Assembly (NCBI RefSeq): GCF_900105195.1
Contig: NZ_FNRX01000002.1
Coordinates: 2,542,001-2,606,000 of the forward strand
DNA from: Rhodococcus pyridinivorans
GTDB lineage: Bacteria > Actinomycetota > Actinomycetes > Mycobacteriales > Mycobacteriaceae
Direction of reading: 5' to 3'
DNA length: 64,000 nucleotides
In this document: positions 18,442-27,073 of the stretch, piece after piece
Numbering within the stretch: the first letter of the stretch is position 1
How the letters are laid out: every line of letters begins with the position of its first letter
Made by a program: the position numbers and the translations under genes
The notes under the pieces: model-generated
What the model was told of the DNA's origin: nothing
The model's input: only the letters and a program-made list of their open reading frames with translations
Databases searched by the model: none

Positions 18442-18460
18442 ACGAGACGGTCCGTCTCGT
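18442..18460. promoter_or_regulatory. TetR operator palindrome
   Basis: A perfect 19-bp palindrome: ACGAGACGG (18442-18450), T, CCGTCTCGT (18452-18460), between the SDR and the divergent TetR gene. A related sequence, TCTCGTCTCGATGAGA, lies at 18506-18521 near the TetR start and may be a weaker second site. Confidence 0.6.
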
Positions 18461-18533
18461 TCATTCGAGGATGACCCTCCGGAGGGCGCCTGTCAAGACG
18501 CAACGTCTCGTCTCGATGAGATATCGTCGTCCC

Positions 18534-19163
18534 ATGCCCCCACGCCCCGAAACCGGACACTCCCGGCGGAACCCCGCCTCGCGGAAAGCGATCCTCGATG
18601 CCGCTTTCGGCCTGGTCGCCGAGGTCGGCTACTCGAAACTCGGTATCGAGGCGATCGCCGCCCGGGCCGGCGTGGGGAAGCAGACGATCTATCGCTGGTG
18701 GCCGTCGAAAGGAGCCGTCCTCCTCGACGCGTATCTGGCACACACGCAGGGCGATGCCGGAGACGAGGCCGCGCTGCCCGACACCGGCGACCTCCGCGCG
18801 GACCTCGTCGCGGTGCTGCAGGCCACCGTGGCGGAGCTGCGTGATCCGACGTTCGCCGTCCCCCTGCGAGCGTTGACCGTGGCGGTACTCGAAGACCCCG
18901 AACTCGCAGCGGAATACGAACACCGCCTCGACGCGCCGATGCGGGACATGAAGAAGGCCAGGCTTCGGGCCGCGCAGAGTGCGGGGCAACTGCCGGACGA
19001 CCTCGATCTCGGTGTCGCCGTGGACATGCTGTTCGCGCCTGTCGCCCAGAAATGGTCGACCACCGGCGAACCCCCGTCGGAGGACTACGTCCGCACACTG
19101 GTCGAGACCGTCCTCGCCGGCCTGACGCGCTCGGCCGAGGGCATCCCGTCTTCGAGCATGTAA
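18534..19163 (+). CDS. TetR/AcrR family transcriptional regulator
   Basis: A 209-residue regulator. The helix-turn-helix spans about residues 18-60 (AILDAAFGLVAEVGYSKLGIEAIAARAGVGKQTIYRWW), followed by a TetR_C ligand domain. ATG 18534 is favoured because a TATCGT hexamer lies 6 nt upstream, consistent with a leaderless mRNA; in-frame ATGs at 18471 and 18516 precede it. It probably represses the divergent SDR gene and itself through the 18442-18460 palindrome. Confidence 0.82.
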   Translation: MPPRPETGHSRRNPASRKAILDAAFGLVAEVGYSKLGIEAIAARAGVGKQTIYRWWPSKGAVLLDAYLAHTQGDAGDEAALPDTGDLRADLVAVLQATVAELRDPTFAVPLRALTVAVLEDPELAAEYEHRLDAPMRDMKKARLRAAQSAGQLPDDLDLGVAVDMLFAPVAQKWSTTGEPPSEDYVRTLVETVLAGLTRSAEGIPSSSM

Positions 19164-19225
19164 CGCGCGACTCCTCTTGTCCGACAAACACGTCGGAATC
19201 ACATGACGATCAGGGGAGGGGCAGC

Positions 19226-19366
19226 ATGGGTTCGGTCGATGTTCTGGAATGGATCCGCGAAGGTTATCTGGCGGGCGACCCGCTGCGCTCGGCGCTGTTC
19301 GTCGGGTCGGCCTTCCTGACGATGCCGCTGCAGTTGCTCGAGGTCATCATGGGACGGCCTTTCTGA
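19226..19366 (+). CDS. small hydrophobic protein, 46 aa
   Basis: A 46-residue reading frame with AGGGGAGGGG ahead of its ATG. The sequence has an acidic amphipathic start and a hydrophobic stretch (RSALFVGSAFLTMPLQLLEVIM), so it could be a single-pass or peripheral membrane peptide. I do not recognise it. It follows the TetR gene by 62 bp. Confidence 0.5.
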   Translation: MGSVDVLEWIREGYLAGDPLRSALFVGSAFLTMPLQLLEVIMGRPF

Positions 19367-19381
19367 TCTCCTCCGGGAGGT

Positions 19382-20092
19382 TCACACCGGCGGTCGCAGG
19401 GCGGCGAATTCGTCCGTCACGCGCAGCCTGGAATCGGTGAAGCGGTAGAGCGCCGGGGGGCGACCTCCCGCTTTGCCGGACGGTGCGGTGTTGCCGGTGC
19501 GGGTGAGCACGTTCCGGCGCGCCAGCACCCGTTGGAGATTGGTGGCATCCACCTCGTAACCCAATGCAGCGCAATAGATGTCGCGCAGCGTGGACATCGA
19601 GAACTCCGCCGGTGCGAGGCCGAATGCGATGTTCGTGTACGACAGCTTCGCGGCAAGGCGCGCATGGGCGTTCGCCACCATCACCCCGTGGTCGAAGGAC
19701 ATCGCGGGAAGGTCCGAGACCGGATGCCAGGCCGTATCGGACGGCAGCTGGGGATCCGAGGTGAGGGGGATCAGACCGAGATAGGTCGACGCGATCGTGC
19801 GCGGTCCCGGCACCCGATCCGGGTCGGAGAAGACCGACAGCTGTTCGAGGTGCGCGACCTTGCGGACGTCGACCTTCTCCGCCAGTTGCCGTCTCGCCGA
19901 CGTCGTGAGGTCCTCGTCGTTGCGTAGTTGGCCGCCGGGGAGCGACCACGTGCCGACCTGCGGATCGAGGGCCCGCTGCCACAGCAGCACCCCGAGTTCG
20001 GGCTCCTCGCGGAGGGCTCCCGAGGCGTCCGGGAAGCGGCGAACCTGGAACACGGCGATGAGCACTTCGTGACGGGTGTTACCATGTGTCAT
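19382..20092 (-). CDS. nrtR: NrtR-type Nudix transcriptional repressor of NAD biosynthesis
   Basis: A 236-residue protein with an N-terminal Nudix fold and a C-terminal winged helix (about residues 160-230). The Nudix box GGQLRNDEDLTTSARRQLAEKVDV lacks the catalytic REUxEE glutamates, as expected for NrtR regulators, which sense ADP-ribose rather than hydrolyse substrates. It is divergent from nadA-nadB-nadC. A perfect palindrome abuts its start codon, and TAGGAT lies 7 nt before the ATG, so the mRNA is probably leaderless and autoregulated. Confidence 0.85.
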   Translation of the reverse strand: MTHGNTRHEVLIAVFQVRRFPDASGALREEPELGVLLWQRALDPQVGTWSLPGGQLRNDEDLTTSARRQLAEKVDVRKVAHLEQLSVFSDPDRVPGPRTIASTYLGLIPLTSDPQLPSDTAWHPVSDLPAMSFDHGVMVANAHARLAAKLSYTNIAFGLAPAEFSMSTLRDIYCAALGYEVDATNLQRVLARRNVLTRTGNTAPSGKAGGRPPALYRFTDSRLRVTDEFAALRPPV

Positions 20093-20115
20093 GTTTTCGA
20101 TCCTAAGTCGAAAAC
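20093..20115. promoter_or_regulatory. NrtR operator
   Basis: GTTTTCGA (20093-20100), a 7-bp spacer and TCGAAAAC (20108-20115) form a perfect 8-7-8 palindrome between nrtR and nadA. It covers the predicted -10 of nrtR (TAGGAT, minus strand 20105-20100) and lies 60 bp upstream of nadA. Confidence 0.7.
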
Positions 20116-20174
20116 CTCGAATACGGCAATTCCGGTAGAACCCGCCGGGATGACACCCTCGAAGGAGCTAGGCC

Positions 20175-21206
20175 ATGACCACGACCGAGTGGGCGGGAGC
20201 CGCCACCATCGTCGACGGCCCCGGCGGATACACGGGCGTCGAGGCGACGCCGGAGTGGGCCGAGGAGGTCCGCCGGTTGGCCCGTGAGCGCAACGCCACG
20301 CTGCTCGCGCACAACTACCAGCTTCCCGCGATCCAGGACGTCGCCGACCACGTCGGCGACTCGCTCGCGCTCTCGCGTATCGCCGCCGAGGCCGAGGAGG
20401 ACACCATCGTCTTCTGCGGCGTGCACTTCATGGCCGAGACCGCGAAGATCCTCAGCCCGAACAAGACGGTGCTCATCCCCGACGAGCGCGCCGGCTGCTC
20501 GCTCGCCGACTCGATCACCGCCGACCAGCTGCGCGAGTGGAAGGCCGACCACCCCGACGCCGTGGTGGTCTCGTACGTCAACACCACCGCCGAGGTCAAA
20601 GGCCTGACCGACATCTGCTGCACGTCCTCGAACGCCGTCGACGTCGTCGCGTCCATCGACCCCGACCGCGAGGTGCTGTTCCTGCCCGACCAGTTCCTCG
20701 GCGCCCATGTCAAGCGCGTCACCGGTCGCGAGAACATGCACATCTGGGCTGGGGAGTGCCACGTGCACGCGGGCATCAACGGCGACGAGCTCGCCGCGCA
20801 GGCCAAGGCGCACCCCGACGCCGACCTGTTCGTCCACCCCGAGTGCGGTTGCGCCACCTCGGCGCTGTATCTCGCCGGGGAGGGCTTCGTGCCCGACGAC
20901 AAGGTCAGAATCCTGTCCACCGGCGGGATGATCGACGCCGCCCGGGAGACCGGCGCGAAGCAGGTCCTCGTCGCCACCGAGGTCGGCATGCTGCACCAGC
21001 TCCGCAAGGCCGCGCCCGGCATCGACTTCCAGGCGGTCAACGACCGGGCGTCGTGCCCCTACATGAAGATGATCACGCCCGCCGCGCTGCTGCGCTGCCT
21101 GCAGGAGGGACGCGACGAGGTCCACGTCGCAGCCGACGTCGCCGAGCGGGCACGCCTGTCGGTGCAGCGCATGATCGCCATCGGCAACCCGGGCAGCGGC
21201 GAGTGA
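20175..21206 (+). CDS. nadA: quinolinate synthase
   Basis: A 343-residue [4Fe-4S] enzyme that condenses iminoaspartate with dihydroxyacetone phosphate to quinolinate. It contains [36 protein letters not shown] (first Cys), [13 protein letters not shown] and RASCPYMKM, the conserved cluster ligands. GGAGCTAGGCC precedes the ATG. Its stop overlaps nadB (GTGA). It is the first gene of the de novo NAD operon, probably repressed by NrtR. Confidence 0.96.
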   Translation: MTTTEWAGAATIVDGPGGYTGVEATPEWAEEVRRLARERNATLLAHNYQLPAIQDVADHVGDSLALSRIAAEAEEDTIVFCGVHFMAETAKILSPNKTVLIPDERAGCSLADSITADQLREWKADHPDAVVVSYVNTTAEVKGLTDICCTSSNAVDVVASIDPDREVLFLPDQFLGAHVKRVTGRENMHIWAGECHVHAGINGDELAAQAKAHPDADLFVHPECGCATSALYLAGEGFVPDDKVRILSTGGMIDAARETGAKQVLVATEVGMLHQLRKAAPGIDFQAVNDRASCPYMKMITPAALLRCLQEGRDEVHVAADVAERARLSVQRMIAIGNPGSGE

Positions 21207-22798
21207 CCACCGCCATCACGGTCGCGTGGGAGGACCACGCCGACCTGGTGGTCGTCGGGGGTGGCGTCGCCGGTCTCACGGCCGCGCGCGCGGCCTCCCG
21301 GCGCGGCGCACGGGTGCTCATGGTGAGCAAAGGGGGCCCCACCGACACGGCCACCCAGTACGCCCAGGGCGGCATCGCCGTGGTGGCGCCGGTGGGCGAC
21401 AGCGTCGACGCCCACGTCGCCGACACCCTCGCCGCGGGCGGAGGACTGTGCGACGAGGACGCGGTGCGCTCGATCGTCACCGCCGGCCCCGACGCCGTCA
21501 CCGCCCTGCGTGACCTCGGAGCGGTGTTCGACACCGCCGGAGACGGCGACATCGCCCGCACCCGCGAGGGTGGGCACAGCACCCGCCGCATCATCCACGC
21601 CGGTGGCGACGCGACCGGCGCCGAAGTTCAGCGCGCCCTCGGCACGGCGGTCCAGCGCGCCCTCGGCGCGGCGGGTCTGCCCGTCCTGTTCGGCGCCGCT
21701 GCCGCCCGGATCCTCACCGATGCGCGGGGCGTCACCGGACTGCTCGTCCTCGACGAGCGCGGGTTCGGCGTCGTCCACACCCCGGCCGTGTTGCTCGCGA
21801 CCGGTGGCCTCGGGCAGCTGTACGCGTGCAGCACGAATCCGCCCGGCGCCACGGCCGACGGCATCGCGCTGGCCCTGGCCGCCGGCGCCGGTGTCGCCGA
21901 CCTCGAATTCGTCCAGTTCCACCCGACCGTGCTGTTCGCGGAAGGCGGCACCGGACGTCGGCCGCTCATCAGCGAAGCAGTGCGCGGGGAGGGAGCACGA
22001 TTGGTCGACTCCCGCGGCCGATCGATCACCGAGGGTGTGCATCCGCTCGGCGACCTCGCACCCCGAGACGTCGTCTCGCGGGCCATCGCCGAGCGACTCA
22101 CTGCACTCGGTGAGGATCACGTGTACCTCGACGCCCGTCACCTCGACGGCTTTGCCACGCGTTTTCCGACCATCACGGCGATGTGTGCCGACGCCGGTCT
22201 CGATCCGGCCCGTGATCTGCTGCCGGTCGCTCCCGCCGCGCACTATTCGTGCGGCGGTGTCGTGACCGATGTGCACGGCCGCACCCGCATTCCCGGTCTG
22301 TACGCGGCCGGTGAGGTGGCACGTACCGGCCTGCACGGCGCGAACCGGCTCGCCTCCAACAGCCTTCTCGAAGGGCTCGTCCTCGGCGAGCGCGCGGGGA
22401 TGGCCGCGGCGATCGAACGGGCCGGAACGCGTGTCGAGACCGACGGCATTCCCGCCGTCGCCTCGGCCGTCTGTGATCGGACGGTGCTGCAGCAGCTCAT
22501 GACCCGGCACGCGCTGGTCGTGCGCGACGCGAACGGACTGGCCGCTGCCGCAGTCGAACTCGACAGGATGAGCGTCGCAGCAAGCTGTACCGACGCCGAT
22601 CGGCTCGAGGACTCGGCCCTCACCGTCACCGCGCGGGCCCTGCTGCTCGCGGCGCAGCGCCGCACCGAATCGCGGGGATGCCACACCCGCAGCGACCGTC
22701 CGGACACCGACCCGACGCAGGCACGCAGCCTCGAACTGCGCATCGACGATGACGGCAAGTTGTCCTTCACCACACCGGAACTGACAGGAGTCAACTGA
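21203..22798 (+). CDS. nadB: L-aspartate oxidase
   Basis: A 531-residue flavoprotein of the SdhA/FrdA superfamily that oxidises L-aspartate to iminoaspartate, the substrate of NadA. The FAD motif [15 protein letters not shown] is at about 14-28, followed by [20 protein letters not shown] and [30 protein letters not shown] is in the C-terminal helical domain. GTG 21203 overlaps the nadA stop. The nadC ATG follows one base later. Confidence 0.95.
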   Translation: MTTAITVAWEDHADLVVVGGGVAGLTAARAASRRGARVLMVSKGGPTDTATQYAQGGIAVVAPVGDSVDAHVADTLAAGGGLCDEDAVRSIVTAGPDAVTALRDLGAVFDTAGDGDIARTREGGHSTRRIIHAGGDATGAEVQRALGTAVQRALGAAGLPVLFGAAAARILTDARGVTGLLVLDERGFGVVHTPAVLLATGGLGQLYACSTNPPGATADGIALALAAGAGVADLEFVQFHPTVLFAEGGTGRRPLISEAVRGEGARLVDSRGRSITEGVHPLGDLAPRDVVSRAIAERLTALGEDHVYLDARHLDGFATRFPTITAMCADAGLDPARDLLPVAPAAHYSCGGVVTDVHGRTRIPGLYAAGEVARTGLHGANRLASNSLLEGLVLGERAGMAAAIERAGTRVETDGIPAVASAVCDRTVLQQLMTRHALVVRDANGLAAAAVELDRMSVAASCTDADRLEDSALTVTARALLLAAQRRTESRGCHTRSDRPDTDPTQARSLELRIDDDGKLSFTTPELTGVN

Positions 22799-22799
22799 G

Positions 22800-23666
22800 A
22801 TGACCACCGCCCTGCCCGACGGACTCGACCTCGCCGAGACCCGCGAGCTGGTCCGGAAGGCGCTCGACGAGGATCTACGCTACGGAGCGGACGTCACCAC
22901 CGACGCCACCGTGCCCGCCGACGCCGTCGCCACTGCCTCGGTGGTCGCGCGGCAGGCCGGCACCCTCGCCGGTCTCGATGTCGGTCTGCTCGTCCTCGAC
23001 GAGGTCATCGGCGCCGATCACTACCGCGTGCTCGATCGCAGGTCCGACGGCGAGCGCGTGCTGCCCGGGGATTCGGTCCTGACCGTCGAGGCGCCGACCC
23101 GCGGCCTGCTCACCGCCGAGCGCACGATGCTCAATCTCCTGTGTCACCTGTCGGGCATCGCGACGGCGACCTCGCACTGGGTCGATGCGGTGACGGGCAC
23201 CGAGGCGAAGATCCGCGACAGCCGCAAGACACTGCCGGGAATGCGCGCGCTGCAGAAGTACGCGGTGCGGATGGGTGGCGGCGTCAACCACCGCATGGGG
23301 CTCGGCGACGAGGCGCTGATCAAGGACAACCATGTCGCGGCGGCCGGTTCGGTGGTCGCGGCGCTGCGAGCCGTCCGCGAGCATGCCCCCGACATCGCGT
23401 GCGAGGTGGAGGTCGACACCCTCGAACAGTTCGACGAGGTGCTCGCCGAGAACGTCGAGTTGATCCTGCTCGACAACTTCCCGCTGTGGCAGACGCAGAT
23501 CGCGGTGCAGCGGCGCAACACCCACGCGCCGCAGACACGACTCGAATCCTCCGGCGGCCTGTCCCTCGATGTCGCCGCGGACTACGCGCGCACGGGCGTC
23601 GACTTCCTCGCGGTGGGTGCGCTCACCCACTCTGTGACCGTCCTGGACTTCGGCCTCGACATGTGA
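22800..23666 (+). CDS. nadC: nicotinate-nucleotide pyrophosphorylase (quinolinate phosphoribosyltransferase)
   Basis: A 288-residue enzyme that converts quinolinate and PRPP to nicotinate mononucleotide. Signature segments are ERTMLNLLCHLSGIAT, IRDSRKTLPGMRALQKYAV, VNHRMGLGDEALIKDNH and LESSGGL. It is the last gene of the nad operon, overlapping the tail of nadB. The next 187 bp hold no gene; I see only a CCGGTACCGG palindrome and GC-rich leader sequence there. Confidence 0.96.
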   Translation: MTTALPDGLDLAETRELVRKALDEDLRYGADVTTDATVPADAVATASVVARQAGTLAGLDVGLLVLDEVIGADHYRVLDRRSDGERVLPGDSVLTVEAPTRGLLTAERTMLNLLCHLSGIATATSHWVDAVTGTEAKIRDSRKTLPGMRALQKYAVRMGGGVNHRMGLGDEALIKDNHVAAAGSVVAALRAVREHAPDIACEVEVDTLEQFDEVLAENVELILLDNFPLWQTQIAVQRRNTHAPQTRLESSGGLSLDVAADYARTGVDFLAVGALTHSVTVLDFGLDM

Positions 23667-23853
23667 GCGTGTAGGTCGCAGGTCGCGGCACGGATGAATC
23701 GGACGCGCCACCGGAACATCCGTCGGTGAGACGGTCCCCGCACGTGCGCTTTCTGGGGTAGAACTGACAGCACATCGACGTGCCGGTACCGGTCACGTAG
23801 GGGCGGTGCTCCGGTTGTCGCCGGTGCCGGGTGGGGGAGGAAGACAGAACACG

Positions 23854-25308
23854 ATGCGGTTACCGATGTCACCGACCGACTCGATGTTCCTGCTCGGCGA
23901 GTCGCGCGACCACCCGATGCATGTCGGCGGTCTCCTGCTGTTCCAGTCGCCGGAGGGCAAGGACGCGAGTGACCTGAAGTCGATGTTCGCCGAGGCGCTC
24001 GCCCGGGAGGAACCCGCCGGGCCGCTGTGGCGCAAGCGGCCCACCCGCTCGCTGTTCACCCTCGGGCAGTGGGCCTGGGAGGACGATCCGCGCTTCTCGA
24101 TCGACTACCACGTCCGGTTCAACGCGCTGCCGTCCCCGGGCACGATGGACGATCTGTGGGAACTCGTCTCCCGCCTGCACGCGTCGCTGCTCGACCGCAC
24201 CCGCCCGTTGTGGGAGATGCACCTGATCGAAGGGCTGGCCGACGGTCGCTACGCCCTCTACGTGAAGATCCACCACGCGGTCGCCGACGGGGTGGGGGCG
24301 ATGCGCCTGCTGCGCCGTGCGCTCAGCACCGACCCGGGCCGCACCGACATGCCGGCCCCGTGGGCGGTCGCAGACGCGCAGTCGTCGAGCCGCTCGGTGA
24401 TGGGTACCGCGATCGGGTTCCCCGGCGCCGCCGTCCGTGCGGCGACCGGTGCGGTGAACGATGCAGTGAACGTCGTGTCCGAGGCGGTCGCTCTGGTTCC
24501 GGCGCTCGTCGGCACCGTCGACCGTGCCCTGCACAATCGCGGTGGTTCGTTGTCGCTGGGCGCTCCGAACACGATCCTCAACCGGAAGATCTCCGGATCG
24601 CGCAGATTCGCGGCCCGATCCTGGCCGATCGAGCGACTGCGAATGGCGGCCAAGGCGGCCGACGCGACGCTCAACGACGTCGTCCTCGAACTGTCCGGTG
24701 GGGCGTTGCGGGCGTATCTCTCCGAACACGATGCGCTGCCGGAGGATTCGCTGGTGGCGATGGTCCCGGTCTCGTTGCGTCAGAGCAGGAGCTCGTCGGG
24801 CAACGAGATCGGCATTCTCATGTGCACGCTCGGGACGCAGTGCGTGGATCCGGTAGAACGTCTTGCGCGCGTGCGTGGTTCGATGATCGAGGGCAAGCAC
24901 GCGATGAACTCGATGTCGAAGCTCGGTCGTCTCGCGACGAGCGCGGTGGGTGTGGCGCCTCTGGCGGTGGGAGTACTTACCGGCAACCGGGCGCTGCCGC
25001 GGCCGCCGTTCAACGTGATCGTCTCGAACGTGCCGGGTCCCGATGCGCCGTTGTACTGGAACGGTGCGCGCGTCGACGCGTTGTATCCGCTGTCGGTGCC
25101 CGTCGACGGGCAGGCGCTGAACATCACGTGCACGAGCACCGACGACGAGATCGCCTTCGGTCTCACGGCGTGCGGTCGCACGGTCCCGGATCTCGTCTGG
25201 CTGCTCGATCGCTTCGACGAGGAACTCGAGGCGCTGGAATCCGCCCTCGGCGTCCGGGTGGAGGTCGACGACGAGGAGAGCGGGGAGGACGACGCCGGGA
25301 ACGACTGA
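23854..25308 (+). CDS. wax ester synthase/diacylglycerol acyltransferase (WS/DGAT)
   Basis: A 484-residue bifunctional acyltransferase that joins acyl-CoA to diacylglycerol or fatty alcohol, making triacylglycerol or wax ester for storage. The catalytic HHxxxDG motif is KIHHAVADG (His140-Gly146), and the C-terminal half has NVIVSNVPGPDAPLYWNG, the usual second motif. ATG 23854 follows GTGGGGGAGG by 13 nt; ATG 23866 (MSPTDSMF) is the other possibility. It converges with the alpha/beta hydrolase of the PHA cluster. Confidence 0.92.
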   Translation: MRLPMSPTDSMFLLGESRDHPMHVGGLLLFQSPEGKDASDLKSMFAEALAREEPAGPLWRKRPTRSLFTLGQWAWEDDPRFSIDYHVRFNALPSPGTMDDLWELVSRLHASLLDRTRPLWEMHLIEGLADGRYALYVKIHHAVADGVGAMRLLRRALSTDPGRTDMPAPWAVADAQSSSRSVMGTAIGFPGAAVRAATGAVNDAVNVVSEAVALVPALVGTVDRALHNRGGSLSLGAPNTILNRKISGSRRFAARSWPIERLRMAAKAADATLNDVVLELSGGALRAYLSEHDALPEDSLVAMVPVSLRQSRSSSGNEIGILMCTLGTQCVDPVERLARVRGSMIEGKHAMNSMSKLGRLATSAVGVAPLAVGVLTGNRALPRPPFNVIVSNVPGPDAPLYWNGARVDALYPLSVPVDGQALNITCTSTDDEIAFGLTACGRTVPDLVWLLDRFDEELEALESALGVRVEVDDEESGEDDAGND

Positions 25309-25312
25309 CCGT

Positions 25313-25350
25313 GCCGTTTCGAGAATCGGCGCGCCGCATCGCCGAACGGC
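25313..25350. terminator. hairpin between convergent WS/DGAT and hydrolase genes
   Basis: GCCGTT (25313-25318) pairs with AACGGC (25345-25350) around an inner self-complementary CGGCGCGCCG. It lies between the converging stops, so it may end both transcripts. Confidence 0.3.
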
Positions 25351-25360
25351 CCGGGATGAG

Positions 25361-26479
25361 TCAGGCCGTCGCCGCCACACGGCGGGCGTGCGGCGTCCAC
25401 ACTTCGGTGAGGGTGCGGCGGCCGATGAACAGCCCGATGTGACCGGCGTCGGCGACGGTGGTGGTGATCCTCTGCGGCGGGGTCGATACGTACTCCGCGA
25501 GCGTGGTGACCTGCCGGGGAGTCGCGATCGGGTCGGCGGAGCCGGCGATCAGATGGACCGGGCAGTCGACGGCCGCGAGATCGACGACGCGTCCTTCGGC
25601 CTTCATGCTGCCGGCGACGAGTTCGTTGCCCACGAACAGGTGGCGCATTATCCACGCGCGGAAGGCCGAAGGGATCTCCTGCTTCCACGTGAACCAGTGC
25701 CGTTCGGCCTCCCAGCGCGCCACTTCGTCGGGATCGTGGAGCAGGGCGAGCAGCGTCATCGCTCGTTCGATCTCACCGATCGGATCGGTGGTCGGCACTC
25801 CGACGGTCCGAGCCGCCCCGTACCAGAAGTCGATCGTTGTGGCCGCGGCACCGTGGGGCGCGCGGGCCAGCACCGACAACGCCGGCTGGTCGACGTGGAA
25901 GTCGATGGGTGCTCCCGCCACGGTCAGCGAGTGCACGCGCTCGGGATGCAACGCCGCGTAGACCGTGCCGAGCCACCCGCCCTGGCTGTCGCCGATCAGG
26001 TTCACCCGGCCACCGAGATGGTCGACGGCCTCGGCGACGACCGCCAGGTGCTCGTCGATCGAGCAGCCGTCCGTCGCGAGGGTCGCGGGCGCCCAGTCGA
26101 GACAGTGCAGGCGGGTCAGGCCACCGGCTCGGAGGGCTTCGACCTGACTGCGGTCGGCGGAATGGTCGACGATGCACGAATGGGTGCCCGCCTGCGGCGG
26201 CAACAGCAGCGTCGGGATCTCGTCGCGTGCGGGGTCGGAGGTGCTGCAATCACGCAGACCTCCGAGGGGCCACCGGCGCACGACCGGCCAGTCCGTGGTC
26301 CAGCGCGGCGGCGTGGCCGATGTCAGGGCGCGGCTGTACCGGTTCGCGTCGGAGATCAGCGTGCACGGCGTGGCGCCGCGTCGTACGAGGCCGGCGAGAT
26401 AGCCGCTCCAGCCGGCGATCGCCGCGGTCCCGAGACGAAACGGGGCCGCGGCGATCCGGGCTGGTGTCAGTGTCAGCAT
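25361..26479 (-). CDS. alpha/beta hydrolase, PHA synthase/depolymerase-like
   Basis: About 372 residues with an alpha/beta-hydrolase core. The nucleophile elbow is IGDSQGGWLG, a later GSADPIATP segment provides Asp, and ADAGHIGLF provides His. The extended N-terminus and the spacing resemble PhaC-type and intracellular PHA depolymerase proteins rather than small esterases. It lies 65 bp downstream of the phasin gene on the same strand, so granule turnover is the likely role. The start is uncertain: ATG 26479 or GTG 26488, with no clear ribosome site. Confidence 0.75.
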   Translation of the reverse strand: MLTLTPARIAAAPFRLGTAAIAGWSGYLAGLVRRGATPCTLISDANRYSRALTSATPPRWTTDWPVVRRWPLGGLRDCSTSDPARDEIPTLLLPPQAGTHSCIVDHSADRSQVEALRAGGLTRLHCLDWAPATLATDGCSIDEHLAVVAEAVDHLGGRVNLIGDSQGGWLGTVYAALHPERVHSLTVAGAPIDFHVDQPALSVLARAPHGAAATTIDFWYGAARTVGVPTTDPIGEIERAMTLLALLHDPDEVARWEAERHWFTWKQEIPSAFRAWIMRHLFVGNELVAGSMKAEGRVVDLAAVDCPVHLIAGSADPIATPRQVTTLAEYVSTPPQRITTTVADAGHIGLFIGRRTLTEVWTPHARRVAATA

Positions 26480-26544
26480 GCACTGCACCGGAGAACGTCC
26501 GCTGATGCGGTGTTCGGTATCGACTGCATCGAGTGAGTCGACGA

Positions 26545-26964
26545 TTACTTCAGCAGGTCGCGAGCAGTGCTCGTGACGGTGGTGGTGAGCTCGCGAGCGA
26601 AGGAGACCTGCGCCTTGGCGAGATCGGCGACCCACTCGACGGGGGTGGCGTCGGCGACCTTCTCCTGCAGATCCAGGAGGCTCGAGACGGCCTTCTCGTA
26701 GGTGTCGACACCGAGGTTTCCGCTCTGCTTCGCGGCGTCGACGAACTTCGCGTTGAACTCCTGGAAGCGCTCGGTGGCCTCGTCGACGGTCTTGGTGAAC
26801 TCGGTCGCGGCCTTGTCGGCAACCGCAGCGGCCGTCGAGGTCAGCTTTTCGGCCGACTGCTGGGCCGTTGCGGTGGCCTCGGCGGCGGCCTTCGTGGCGG
26901 CTTCGGTCGCCTTGGCCGTGGCATCGGTGGCCTTGGCGGCGGTGGTCTTGGTCGGTGCGGTCAT
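26545..26964 (-). CDS. phaP: phasin, PHA granule-associated protein
   Basis: A 139-residue (about 14 kDa) protein with a Lys/Ala/Thr-rich N-terminus (TKTTAAKATDATAKATEAATKAA) and an amphipathic helical core containing EFTKTVDEATERFQEFNAKFVDAAKQ. This is the composition of phasins, which coat polyhydroxyalkanoate granules. R. ruber carries a similar 14-kDa granule protein next to its PHA synthase gene. It is downstream of phaC; an inverted repeat lies in the space between them. Confidence 0.85.
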   Translation of the reverse strand: MTAPTKTTAAKATDATAKATEAATKAAAEATATAQQSAEKLTSTAAAVADKAATEFTKTVDEATERFQEFNAKFVDAAKQSGNLGVDTYEKAVSSLLDLQEKVADATPVEWVADLAKAQVSFARELTTTVTSTARDLLK

Positions 26965-27036
26965 GGTGTGTACCTTCCGTGGGCGCTCGTGACAGGAGCG
27001 GGGCTTCCCCTGTGGGGGTGCGCTCGGATCAGCGCT

Positions 27037-27065
27037 GTTAGCAGGTTAGCAATATGATAGCTAAC
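27037..27065. promoter_or_regulatory. GTTAGC repeats upstream of the phasin gene
   Basis: GTTAGC occurs at 27037-27042 and 27045-27050, and its complement GCTAAC at 27060-27065. The last two form a 6-9-6 inverted repeat around the AT-rich AATATGATA. It lies 73 bp or more upstream of the phasin start and just after the phaC stop, where the phasin promoter is expected. Confidence 0.45.
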
Positions 27066-27073
27066 GCGCAACG

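Noticed and set aside
19367..19381. CCTCCGGGAGG as terminator
   Set aside because: The loop would be one base, too tight for a functional hairpin.
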